Assembly (NCBI GenBank): GCA_016202555.1
Contig: JACQOL010000091.1
Coordinates: 1-7,625, forward strand
Direction of reading: 5' to 3'
DNA from: Chloroflexota bacterium
GTDB taxonomy: Bacteria; Chloroflexota; Dehalococcoidia; Dehalococcoidales; UBA2162
Length of the DNA: 7,625 nucleotides
Shown here in pieces: positions 1-5,090 of the stretch. Numbering within the stretch: the stretch's first letter is position 1; each line of letters opens with the position of its first letter. Under the pieces are notes generated by a model. It was not told where the DNA came from and made no database searches. It saw nothing but the letters and a program-made list of their open reading frames with translations. The position numbers were made by a program, and so were the translations under genes.

Positions 1-750
1 CCAAGCATGGGTAAAACCAGTCTTGTCCTTAATATGGCCCGAAATGCTGCTGTTGAGCAGGGGGCTTGTGTCGCTCTATTTAGCCTGGAGATGGCACGAG
101 ACTCGCTGGTTTGGAGGCTGCTCTCCAGTGAATCAGGGGTTAACCTGAGTCGCATTCGTCTTGGACTTCACAATGAAGATGAGGAGAAAAGGATTATGGA
201 TGCTACTGGTATTCTCTCCGAAGCCCCTATCTACATTGATGATTCCCCGCAACTGCGGGTGGTCGAGATGCGCAGCAAAGCACGCCGCCTCCACTATGAG
301 CGTGGTATTGACCTCATTATTGTTGATTATATGCAATTGATGCAGGGTGAGGAAGGTAGAAGAACGGAGAACAGAGTGCAGGAAGTTAGCTATCTCTCTC
401 GTTCCCTTAAAGCATTAGCCCGCGAGTTTGATGTACCAGTAGTGGTGGTATCACAGCTCAGTCGAGCTTCTGAATTCCGTGCTTCACACATCCCCCAGCT
501 TTCCGACCTGAGGGAAAGTGGCAGTATTGAGCAAGATGCCGATGTTGTCATCTTTGTTAACCGTGACGAATTACATTACCCAACCAGAGAAGCCTGGGAG
601 GCTGTCCACCCCGGTGAACAATACCCACCACCGGCGGATATTATCGTGGCTAAACACCGTAATGGTCCTATCGACACAATTCGCCTGCGTTTTGTCCCCA
701 GAACAGCCCGGTTCGAGAATATTGGTAGCCAGGAACCAAGCTTATTATGA
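1..750 (+). CDS. dnaB: Replicative DNA helicase DnaB, C-terminal RecA-like ATPase domain (5' partial)
   Basis: This is the motor domain of the hexameric helicase that unwinds DNA at the replication fork. The reading frame is open from base 1. The first codons encode Pro-Ser followed by MGKTS, the end of the DnaB Walker A motif (usually GRPSMGKTS), so the methionine at base 7 is internal and not a start. The N-terminal primase-interacting domain and linker lie outside the window. Visible helicase motifs, in order, are LFSLEM (motif H1a), LIIVDYMQLM (Walker B), VVVVSQLSR (H3) and DLRESGSIEQDAD (H4, with the region of the arginine finger). A C-terminal KHRNGP segment and the final beta strands follow, so the C-terminus is complete. 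The stop overlaps the start of the DnaD-domain gene as ATGA, which implies translational coupling with the loader genes downstream. Motif order and spacing make the family certain; only the missing 5' end limits the call. Confidence 0.97.
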   Translation, partial: PSMGKTSLVLNMARNAAVEQGACVALFSLEMARDSLVWRLLSSESGVNLSRIRLGLHNEDEEKRIMDATGILSEAPIYIDDSPQLRVVEMRSKARRLHYERGIDLIIVDYMQLMQGEEGRRTENRVQEVSYLSRSLKALAREFDVPVVVVSQLSRASEFRASHIPQLSDLRESGSIEQDADVVIFVNRDELHYPTREAWEAVHPGEQYPPPADIIVAKHRNGPIDTIRLRFVPRTARFENIGSQEPSLL

Positions 751-1463
751 AGGAGTTTGAAGGTTTCCCTGCCAGGATGCAGTTTACGCCGATACCCAAC
801 CTTTTCTTCAGCCGTTTGCTGCCACAAATCAGTAATATCACCGAATTAAAGATAACCCTCTACATTTTTCAGTCACTTTATGTCAAACGAAGTTACCCCC
901 GCTTCACCACTTACCGGGAGCTTCTAAGCAACACCAGCTTGATAAACAGCCTTAAAGAAGAAGCCAGGCCGCCGGAGGAGATATTACGTGAAGCCCTGGC
1001 AATGGCGGTGAAACGGGGCACCCTTCTTCATATAGGATTGGATAGAGATGGAACACCGGAAGATGTTTACTTCCTCAATACTGAGTCTGATAGACAGACC
1101 GTGGCTAAAATTCAAAGTGGTGAGCTTACCCTCACTGGACTGAAAGCTGGGGGACAGGCTGAGCCTGATGTTGCGGCCGAGCCTCCGCCTGATATCTTTA
1201 CTCTTTATGAAGAGAATATTGGTATGCTGACTCCGATGGTTTCTGAAGAACTAAAGGCAGCGGAGAAGCTCTATCCCGCAGGTTGGATTGGGGATGCTAT
1301 CAGAGAGGCAATTAAACAAAACAAGCGCAAGTGGAGCTATATTTCGGTAATTTTAGAGCGCTGGTCAACAGAAGGTAAAAGCGATGGAACATATCGGCGA
1401 GATTCTAAAACAGACACGGATAAATACAGCCAACAAAAATACGGGCACATGGTCAGGCGCTGA
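747..1463 (+). CDS. DnaD-domain replication protein (probable helicase-loading factor)
   Basis: A 238-residue protein with the two-part architecture of DnaD-type primosome proteins. Residues about 13-115 look like the winged-helix N-terminal domain. Residues about 150-211 match the DnaD C-terminal domain: a YEENIG segment (154-159), LYP-GWI (175-181), an AIREAI helix and the signature NKRKWSYISVILERW (192-206). A proline- and acid-rich linker (about 135-149) separates them. In Firmicutes, DnaD works with DnaB/DnaI to remodel origin DNA and deliver the replicative helicase; a similar role here is inferred from family and neighbours. The ATG at 747 overlaps the dnaB stop by 4 nt. The last 26 codons or so, beyond the DnaD domain, are overprinted in another frame by the start of the AAA+ gene. 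That tail is basic and ends in KYGHMVRR. The domain call is strong; the precise role is inferred. Confidence 0.85.
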   Translation: MKEFEGFPARMQFTPIPNLFFSRLLPQISNITELKITLYIFQSLYVKRSYPRFTTYRELLSNTSLINSLKEEARPPEEILREALAMAVKRGTLLHIGLDRDGTPEDVYFLNTESDRQTVAKIQSGELTLTGLKAGGQAEPDVAAEPPPDIFTLYEENIGMLTPMVSEELKAAEKLYPAGWIGDAIREAIKQNKRKWSYISVILERWSTEGKSDGTYRRDSKTDTDKYSQQKYGHMVRR

Positions 1464-2787
1464 GCCGGAAGAGGCATCGCCAGGTCCGGTCTGCCCAATT
1501 TGTCAGGGGGCAAGATTCGTACATCCCCTGTTACCTGCTGGGAAGCCGGATTTTAGCCAGGTTGTTCCCTGTCGCTGCACTCAGCAGGAACTAGGTGAAG
1601 AACGTCAGGCTCATTTACAGCGATACAGTAATCTAGGCTCATTAGTTCACCTTACCTTCGACAACTTACTCCCTCAGGGCAGAAGTGAGAATCCGTTCAG
1701 CCAAGAGCAGTTTAGTCGTGTTTGTCAGGCAGCCAGAGCCTTTGCCAGCGAGCCGAAAGGGTGGTTAGTCCTAGTCGGTCCCAGTGGCAGTGGCAAGACC
1801 CATCTAGCGGCAGCAATTGCTAACCAGCGCATCAAAAATAATCAGCCTGTTTTCTATATTACCACTCCCGACCTTCTCGACCACCTGCGCTCCAGCTTCA
1901 GCCCAAGCAGTGAAATACCTTACAACGATTTTTTTGAACAGGTGCGTAATACCCAGCTACTAGTTCTGGATGATTTAGGTGCTCAATCCAGCACCCCCTG
2001 GGCAAAAGAAAAGCTCGACCAATTACTCAATCATCGCTTCGCCAATCAACTACCGACGGTAATTGTTTCTATTGTCCCGATTGAAGAACTGGAGGAAAGA
2101 ATCCGCACTCGCCTGCTGGCGGCTAACCTTTGCCAGCTATCTGCGGTCAGTGAAGTATCACCAGCCTTGTTTACCTCTGGCTGGGCTCCCCAGTTCAAAG
2201 TAGAGAAAGAGATGACCTTTGAGAACTTCGATTCCGAGCGGGGTAATCTGCCGCCGGAACAGCGTGAAAACCTGAAGGAAGCCTTCCGTTTAGCCAATGA
2301 CTTCGCCCAGTCACCCGAGGGTTGGCTGGTGTTTCAGGGTGATAATGGTTGTGGTAAGACCCACCTGGCGGCGGCAATCGTTAATTATCGCTATCAGGTT
2401 AAGAAACCGGCCCTGTTCATTGTCGTGCCTGATTTTCTTGACTATCTGCGTTCTACTTTCAGCCCAGAGAGTAAAATATCTTATGACCAGTATTTCGAGA
2501 GTGTCAAGAGTACCCCATTGCTGGTCCTGGATGATTTTGGCAAACAAACAACCACGCTCTGGGCTCAGGAAAAGCTCTATCAGATTATTAACTATCGCTA
2601 CAATGCCCGGCTGCCAATGGTAGTTACCACCAACTGCTCAACAGATGAAATGGAAAGCCCGATAAGTTCCCGGTTTGTCGACCCCAAAATAAGTACCCTG
2701 TTTCATATTACAGCTCCTCATTACTACGCTGGACGGCCTAATCCCAAGAAAACATCCGGTAACCGCCAGAAGGAGCGCTGGGGATGA
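1384..2787 (+). CDS. Tandem AAA+ DnaC/DnaI-like helicase loader with N-terminal Cys cluster
   Basis: A 467-residue ATPase of the DnaC/DnaI loader family, about twice the length of the family's single AAA+ core. The N-terminal segment has a likely zinc site, CPIC (37-40) and CRC (63-65), as in DnaI and many DnaC-like loaders. Two AAA+ modules follow. Module 1 has Walker A GPSGSGKTH (132-140) and Walker B LLVLDD (192-197). Module 2 has GDNGCGKTH (319-327) and LLVLDD (379-384). The modules align without gaps at a constant offset of 187 residues. Module 2 keeps a sensor-1 Asn (N417 in VVTTN); the matching position in module 1 is Ile230, although Arg243 and Arg430 of box VII are both kept. The start at 1384 is well supported: an in-frame TAG lies at 1354-1356, no other start codon precedes the first Cys pair, and a weak GAAGG lies about 8 nt upstream. 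The gene overlaps the DnaD gene by 80 nt. The likely job is loading DnaB on DNA (inferred). Confidence 0.88.
   Translation: MEHIGEILKQTRINTANKNTGTWSGAEPEEASPGPVCPICQGARFVHPLLPAGKPDFSQVVPCRCTQQELGEERQAHLQRYSNLGSLVHLTFDNLLPQGRSENPFSQEQFSRVCQAARAFASEPKGWLVLVGPSGSGKTHLAAAIANQRIKNNQPVFYITTPDLLDHLRSSFSPSSEIPYNDFFEQVRNTQLLVLDDLGAQSSTPWAKEKLDQLLNHRFANQLPTVIVSIVPIEELEERIRTRLLAANLCQLSAVSEVSPALFTSGWAPQFKVEKEMTFENFDSERGNLPPEQRENLKEAFRLANDFAQSPEGWLVFQGDNGCGKTHLAAAIVNYRYQVKKPALFIVVPDFLDYLRSTFSPESKISYDQYFESVKSTPLLVLDDFGKQTTTLWAQEKLYQIINYRYNARLPMVVTTNCSTDEMESPISSRFVDPKISTLFHITAPHYYAGRPNPKKTSGNRQKERWG
1654..2115 (+). repeat. AAA+ module 1 of the tandem loader (internal duplication, copy 1)
   Basis: Codons 91-244 of the loader, from TFDNL to RTRL. 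They align without a gap to codons 278-431. By hand count about 69 of 154 residues are identical. The closest stretches surround Walker A (GKTHLAAAI), the PD-LD-LRS helix, FSP-S-I-Y and Walker B. The copy has Ile instead of the sensor-1 Asn. The nucleotide copies have diverged well beyond a recent duplication. Confidence 0.85.
2215..2676 (+). repeat. AAA+ module 2 of the tandem loader (internal duplication, copy 2)
   Basis: Codons 278-431, from TFENF to SSRF, offset by exactly 561 nt from copy 1. This copy keeps the full set of visible ATPase features: Walker A lysine K325, Walker B D383-D384, sensor-1 N417 and Arg430. About 36 further residues follow before the stop, ending in a basic tail. 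Confidence 0.85.
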
Positions 2788-2801
2788 GAAGCCAACGAAG
2801 C

Positions 2802-2831
2802 TTGTATCGCCCGGCAGTTTTTTAGTAAAAT
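2802..2831 (+). promoter_or_regulatory. Weak candidate sigma70-type promoter in the 135-nt gap before the HNH gene
   Basis: TTGTAT (2802-2807), an 18-nt spacer and TAAAAT (2826-2831) lie just after the loader stop. The -10 matches consensus in five of six positions, but the -35 matches in only three. If used, it would give a leader of about 85 nt before the HNH start. I see no convincing terminator in 2788-2922: the T run at 2818-2823 has no good stem in front of it. Confidence 0.25.
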
Positions 2832-2922
2832 GGGTGAACCTTTATTTGGAGAACGATAGATAAATTTTACCAAAGCGGGCCCTCTATAGGAGTCGGTCTT
2901 TATATCGAGGTAAATCAGAAAG

Positions 2923-3432
2923 ATGATAGAGCTTCCGGTGCTGGTATTGAATCAAAGCTATGAGCCGCTTAATATTTGCCGGGTGCGGCGGGCGATGGTG
3001 TTGCTATACCAGAATAAGGCGGAGATGTTAGAAAACGGCTCAGGCTTTATTCATTCGGCGAACCGCGAGTTCTCGGTACCTTCTGTAATTCGTTTAGCTT
3101 CGATGATTAGACGTCCCCATCGCATGGTAAGAAAGATAACTCGACTTGAGATTTTCAGGCGTGACCAGTTCACCTGCCAGTATTGTGGTCGGCAAATTCG
3201 GCAGCTTACATTAGACCACGTCCTGCCTCGTTATCGAAACGGGCAACATACCTGGGAAAATGTCGTTAGCGCCTGTGTGCCCTGCAATCGTCGTAAGGCA
3301 GGCAGAACCCCTGCCGAGGCAGGGATGAGATTAATCTGCCAACCCACCCGTCCGCACGATGACGGTCTTTTTCACATCGCTGCTCACTACCCACACCCCC
3401 GGAGTGAATGGCAAAAATACCTTCCTTCGTGA
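2923..3432 (+). CDS. HNH endonuclease family protein
   Basis: A 169-residue protein of the widespread small HNH family that begins with a VLVLNQSYEPLNI-type segment (here residues 6-18) and a helical RRAMVLL region. The nuclease domain is at about 79-135. CQYC (85-88) and CVPC (118-121) form a probable structural zinc site. LDHVLPR (97-103) supplies the first catalytic His (H99), WENVV gives N113, and CNRRK gives N122, so the H-N-N/H metal-binding set of ββα-metal nucleases looks intact. The C-terminus ends in a W-x2-YL segment (163-167) that I recall from relatives. The ATG at 2923 puts the conserved N-terminal strand at the very start; GAGG at 2907-2910 is a somewhat distant ribosome binding site. 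The cellular role of this family is not settled. It has no partner methylase or phage gene here, so it looks like a housekeeping copy and not a restriction enzyme. Confidence 0.9.
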   Translation: MIELPVLVLNQSYEPLNICRVRRAMVLLYQNKAEMLENGSGFIHSANREFSVPSVIRLASMIRRPHRMVRKITRLEIFRRDQFTCQYCGRQIRQLTLDHVLPRYRNGQHTWENVVSACVPCNRRKAGRTPAEAGMRLICQPTRPHDDGLFHIAAHYPHPRSEWQKYLPS

Positions 3433-3459
3433 GACTGGAAAGTAATCTTATGGCTAGTC

Positions 3460-3481
3460 CCCCCCTTGGTTCAAAGGGAGG
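3460..3481. repeat. C-rich/G-rich imperfect hairpin between the HNH and glutaredoxin genes
   Basis: CCCCCCTT (3460-3467) can pair with AAGGGAGG (3474-3481), with one C-A mismatch and a 6-nt loop GGTTCA. There is no T run after it, so it is not a standard intrinsic terminator. Sequences of this form often occur as short dispersed intergenic repeats, but no second copy is visible in the window. Confidence 0.4.
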
Positions 3482-3510
3482 ATTAAGTATTCAGTATTGG
3501 AGGTTAAGTA

Positions 3511-3747
3511 ATGGTTGATAAAAAAGTGGCTGTCTATTCTACGCCCACCTGCCCCTGGTGCAAAAGGACGAAAGAGTATCTGACCCAGAAGGGAATTGCT
3601 TATATTGAATATGATGTGGCGGCGGATAAGGCCAGGGCTAGGGAGATGATTGAAAAATCAAAGCAGATGGGCGTCCCGGTGACTATTATTGATGACCAAG
3701 TTGTCGTTGGTTTTAACCAGCAGCAGTTAGATAAACTACTCTCGTAG
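3511..3747 (+). CDS. Glutaredoxin-like protein (YruB/NrdH type), CPWC active site
   Basis: A 78-residue cytosolic thiol-disulfide carrier of the thioredoxin fold. It opens with the beta strand KVAVYST, then the active site TCPWC (C14, C17). GVPVTII (54-60) holds the cis-proline (P56), followed by the VVGFNQ segment (65-70). This is the compact fold of the glutaredoxin-like family found in anaerobes and in NrdH-type proteins. A perfect GGAGG (3499-3503) sits 7 nt before the ATG. The next gene, 48 nt downstream, is a thioredoxin reductase-like flavoprotein, so this protein is probably its redox partner and not a glutathione-dependent enzyme. Targets could include peroxiredoxin or ribonucleotide reductase, but none is encoded in the window. 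Confidence 0.92.
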   Translation: MVDKKVAVYSTPTCPWCKRTKEYLTQKGIAYIEYDVAADKARAREMIEKSKQMGVPVTIIDDQVVVGFNQQQLDKLLS

Positions 3748-3795
3748 GATATTTAGTTAGTGGATTAGCTGGTTATCGTTAGTCAGGAGATAGCC

Positions 3796-4704
3796 GTGTA
3801 CGATTTGATGATAATCGGTGGCGGTCCTGCCGGACTGGCGGCGAGCATCTATGCCGCCCGCAAGCGGCTGAAAGCATTACTGATAAGTACCGATATTGGC
3901 GGGCAGGTCAACAGAACGATGGGTGTTGAGAACTATCTGGGTTATCAATTTATTGAAGGCCCGGAGCTGATAGACAAGTTCCAAGCTCAGGTTAGCCAGT
4001 ATCCCATTGACCAGAAAGTTGGTGATAAGGTTTCTCAGTTGGCAAAGATTGAAGGGGGTTTTGAGGCAATAACTGACGCTGGCAACAAATATCAATCACG
4101 AGTGGTAATTTTTACTACCGGAAAGAGCCCCCGACGGCTTAATATACCGGGAGAGACTGAGTTTGCCGGGAAGGGGGTAACCTATTGTGCTATCTGTGAC
4201 GGCCCTATTTTCTCAGGACAAAAGGTGGCGATAGTTGGTGGGGGGAACTCAGCTCTCGAGGCGACTCTGGATATGGTAAAAATTGCTGAGCATGTCAATT
4301 TAATCTCACTGACTCCTCTAACTGGTGATGCTATTCTGATTGAGAAGCTAGAGGAGGCGAAAAACCTTAGCCTTTTTACGGAATATCAGAGTGAGAAAAT
4401 CGAGGGTCGGGATTTTGTTAATGGGATAGTGATAAAAGACCTGAAGACTGGCCAGAGTAAACGGCTGGAGGTTACCGGGGTTTTTATCGAAATCGGGCTA
4501 GTGCCCAATTCTGAAGCGGTAAAGGGACTTGTTGAACTCAACCAATGGGGAGAGATACCCATTAACGGCGCTTGTGAGACAAAGGTTCCCGGACTTTATG
4601 CTGCCGGGGATGTGACTGATGTGCCGGAGAAGCAGATAGTTGTTGCCGCCGGTGAAGGGGCTAAAGCGGCACTTCAAGCTCACCGCTATCTGCAACGGCT
4701 GTAA
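3796..4704 (+). CDS. trxB: Thioredoxin reductase-like FAD flavoprotein (TrxB/AhpF-C type)
   Basis: A 302-residue low-molecular-weight thioredoxin reductase homologue of normal length. The FAD site is GGGPAG (8-13). The redox-active CAIC is at 131-134, followed by DG. The pyridine nucleotide Rossmann motif is VGGGNSALEA (147-156), and the C-terminal FAD motif AAGDVTD (269-275) precedes KQIVVAAGEGAKAA. The HRR-x3-R segment that binds the NADPH 2'-phosphate in E. coli TrxB is absent; the matching region reads ISLTPLTGDAIL (170-181). This suggests NADH or another donor, as in AhpF-like reductases. The start is a GTG at 3796 with AGGAGA (3785-3790) 5 nt upstream; it gives the expected YDLMIIGGG N-terminus. 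The glutaredoxin-like gene just upstream is the likely substrate. In Clostridium pasteurianum, an NADH-dependent flavoprotein of this kind reduces a glutaredoxin-like partner. Confidence 0.93.
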   Translation: MYDLMIIGGGPAGLAASIYAARKRLKALLISTDIGGQVNRTMGVENYLGYQFIEGPELIDKFQAQVSQYPIDQKVGDKVSQLAKIEGGFEAITDAGNKYQSRVVIFTTGKSPRRLNIPGETEFAGKGVTYCAICDGPIFSGQKVAIVGGGNSALEATLDMVKIAEHVNLISLTPLTGDAILIEKLEEAKNLSLFTEYQSEKIEGRDFVNGIVIKDLKTGQSKRLEVTGVFIEIGLVPNSEAVKGLVELNQWGEIPINGACETKVPGLYAAGDVTDVPEKQIVVAAGEGAKAALQAHRYLQRL

Positions 4705-4710
4705 ACTAGT

Positions 4711-4740
4711 CTTTACTATAGCCTGCTAATAACAGTAAGG
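4711..4740. other. Weak intercistronic hairpin after trxB
   Basis: CTTTACT (4711-4717) can pair with AGTAAGG (4734-4740), giving 7 bp with one G-U pair and a 16-nt loop. No T run follows. It could be a processing or stability element, or chance. Confidence 0.2.
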
Positions 4741-4759
4741 CTGTGCTGGAGGCTAAGAA

Positions 4760-4921
4760 ATGGTCAAGGAGTTGCTTAAGGGCGGCGTCAAGCTTTATCT
4801 CTGCGAAGCCTGCGGTTTTGCCTACAAAGAGAAGAAGTGGGCGCAAAAGTGCCAGGAGTGGTGTCAACAGCAGCACAGCTGTAACCTGGAGATTATCCAG
4901 CACGCAGTTCCTTTGGAGTGA
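4760..4921 (+). CDS. Small Cys-rich (probable metal-binding) protein, 53 residues
   Basis: A short open frame with a near-ideal start: GGAGG (4748-4752) lies 7 nt before the ATG at 4760. It begins MVKELLKGGV and has a zinc-ribbon-like CEAC at residues 15-18, then an aromatic and lysine-rich segment, C31-x3-C35, and C41 in an HSCN motif. Five Cys and several His in 53 residues point to metal binding or thiol chemistry; the C-x2-C plus later pair could hold one zinc or iron. There is no signal peptide or membrane segment. I recognise the general pattern (a YxCxxCG knuckle, then CxxWC and SCN) from small uncharacterised proteins, but I cannot name a function. Its place between the thiol-redox genes and the Fe-S operon is suggestive. 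The longer overlapping frame at 4743-5066 has no ribosome binding site or recognisable motif. Confidence 0.72.
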   Translation: MVKELLKGGVKLYLCEACGFAYKEKKWAQKCQEWCQQQHSCNLEIIQHAVPLE

Positions 4922-4979
4922 CCCGGCTGTTGTCCCGCTAATAGGAATAACAACATTTACCGACGTTGCTACTGGCTCC

Positions 4980-5007
4980 TTGATAGCAGGTAACAGATTC
5001 TTATCAA
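4980..5007. promoter_or_regulatory. TTGATA / TATCAA inverted repeat upstream of the Fe-S operon
   Basis: TTGATA (4980-4985) and TATCAA (5002-5007) are perfect inverted repeats 16 nt apart, in the 169-nt gap 4922-5090. The half sites resemble those of the FNR family (TTGAT/ATCAA), but the spacing is too wide for a single FNR dimer site, so the pair may be chance. The same gap also has a weak TGTTGT (4928-4933)/ACAACA (4950-4955) pair that I do not call a terminator. Confidence 0.25.
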
Positions 5008-5021
5008 TGCTTAATAACATT

Positions 5022-5037
5022 TGTGATATATATCATA
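5022..5037. promoter_or_regulatory. CRP/FNR-type palindromic operator
   Basis: TGTGATATATATCATA contains a perfect 12-bp palindrome, TGATATATATCA (5024-5035). The arrangement TGTGA-N6-TCATA is close to the CRP consensus TGTGA-N6-TCACA and has the dyad geometry of the CRP/FNR superfamily. Its centre (between 5029 and 5030) lies about 41.5 bp upstream of the start predicted from the -10 element at 5059-5064, which is the classical class II activator position. No regulator is encoded in the window. AT-rich palindromes can arise by chance. Confidence 0.45.
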
Positions 5038-5055
5038 TACCGACGGGGAATGATT

Positions 5056-5064
5056 TGTTAGAAT
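5056..5064 (+). promoter_or_regulatory. Extended -10 promoter of the nifS-like operon
   Basis: TGTTAGAAT combines the extended TGn element (5056-5058) with a -10 hexamer TAGAAT that matches consensus in five of six positions (5059-5064). The region at the -35 distance has no good hexamer, as expected for an extended -10 or activator-dependent promoter. Transcription would start near 5071, giving a leader of about 20 nt with GGAGG at 5080-5084. Confidence 0.45.
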
Positions 5065-5090
5065 AAAACTACAATTTGTGGAGGTAGTCG

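Noticed and set aside
7..750. Treating the methionine at base 7 as the start of a short DnaB
   Set aside because: That Met lies within the Walker A loop and the frame is open to base 1, so the gene is cut by the window edge.
2297..2623. A 108-codon + strand frame inside the loader
   Set aside because: It is an out-of-frame reading within AAA+ module 2, whose motifs are clear in the other frame.
1654..2676. The two AAA+ modules as a recent duplication or assembly artefact
   Set aside because: The copies are only about 45% identical in protein and clearly diverged in DNA, with motif-specific differences, so the duplication is old and real.
2788..2922. An intrinsic terminator after the loader gene, suggested by the T run at 2818-2823
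   Set aside because: No stable stem precedes the T run; the CGCCCGG stretch in front has no pairing partner nearby.
4743..5066. A 107-codon + strand frame overlapping the small Cys-rich gene and the promoter region
   Set aside because: It has no ribosome binding site or recognisable motif, and it crosses the probable promoter and operator. The 53-residue frame at 4760-4921 has a better start and a patterned Cys set.
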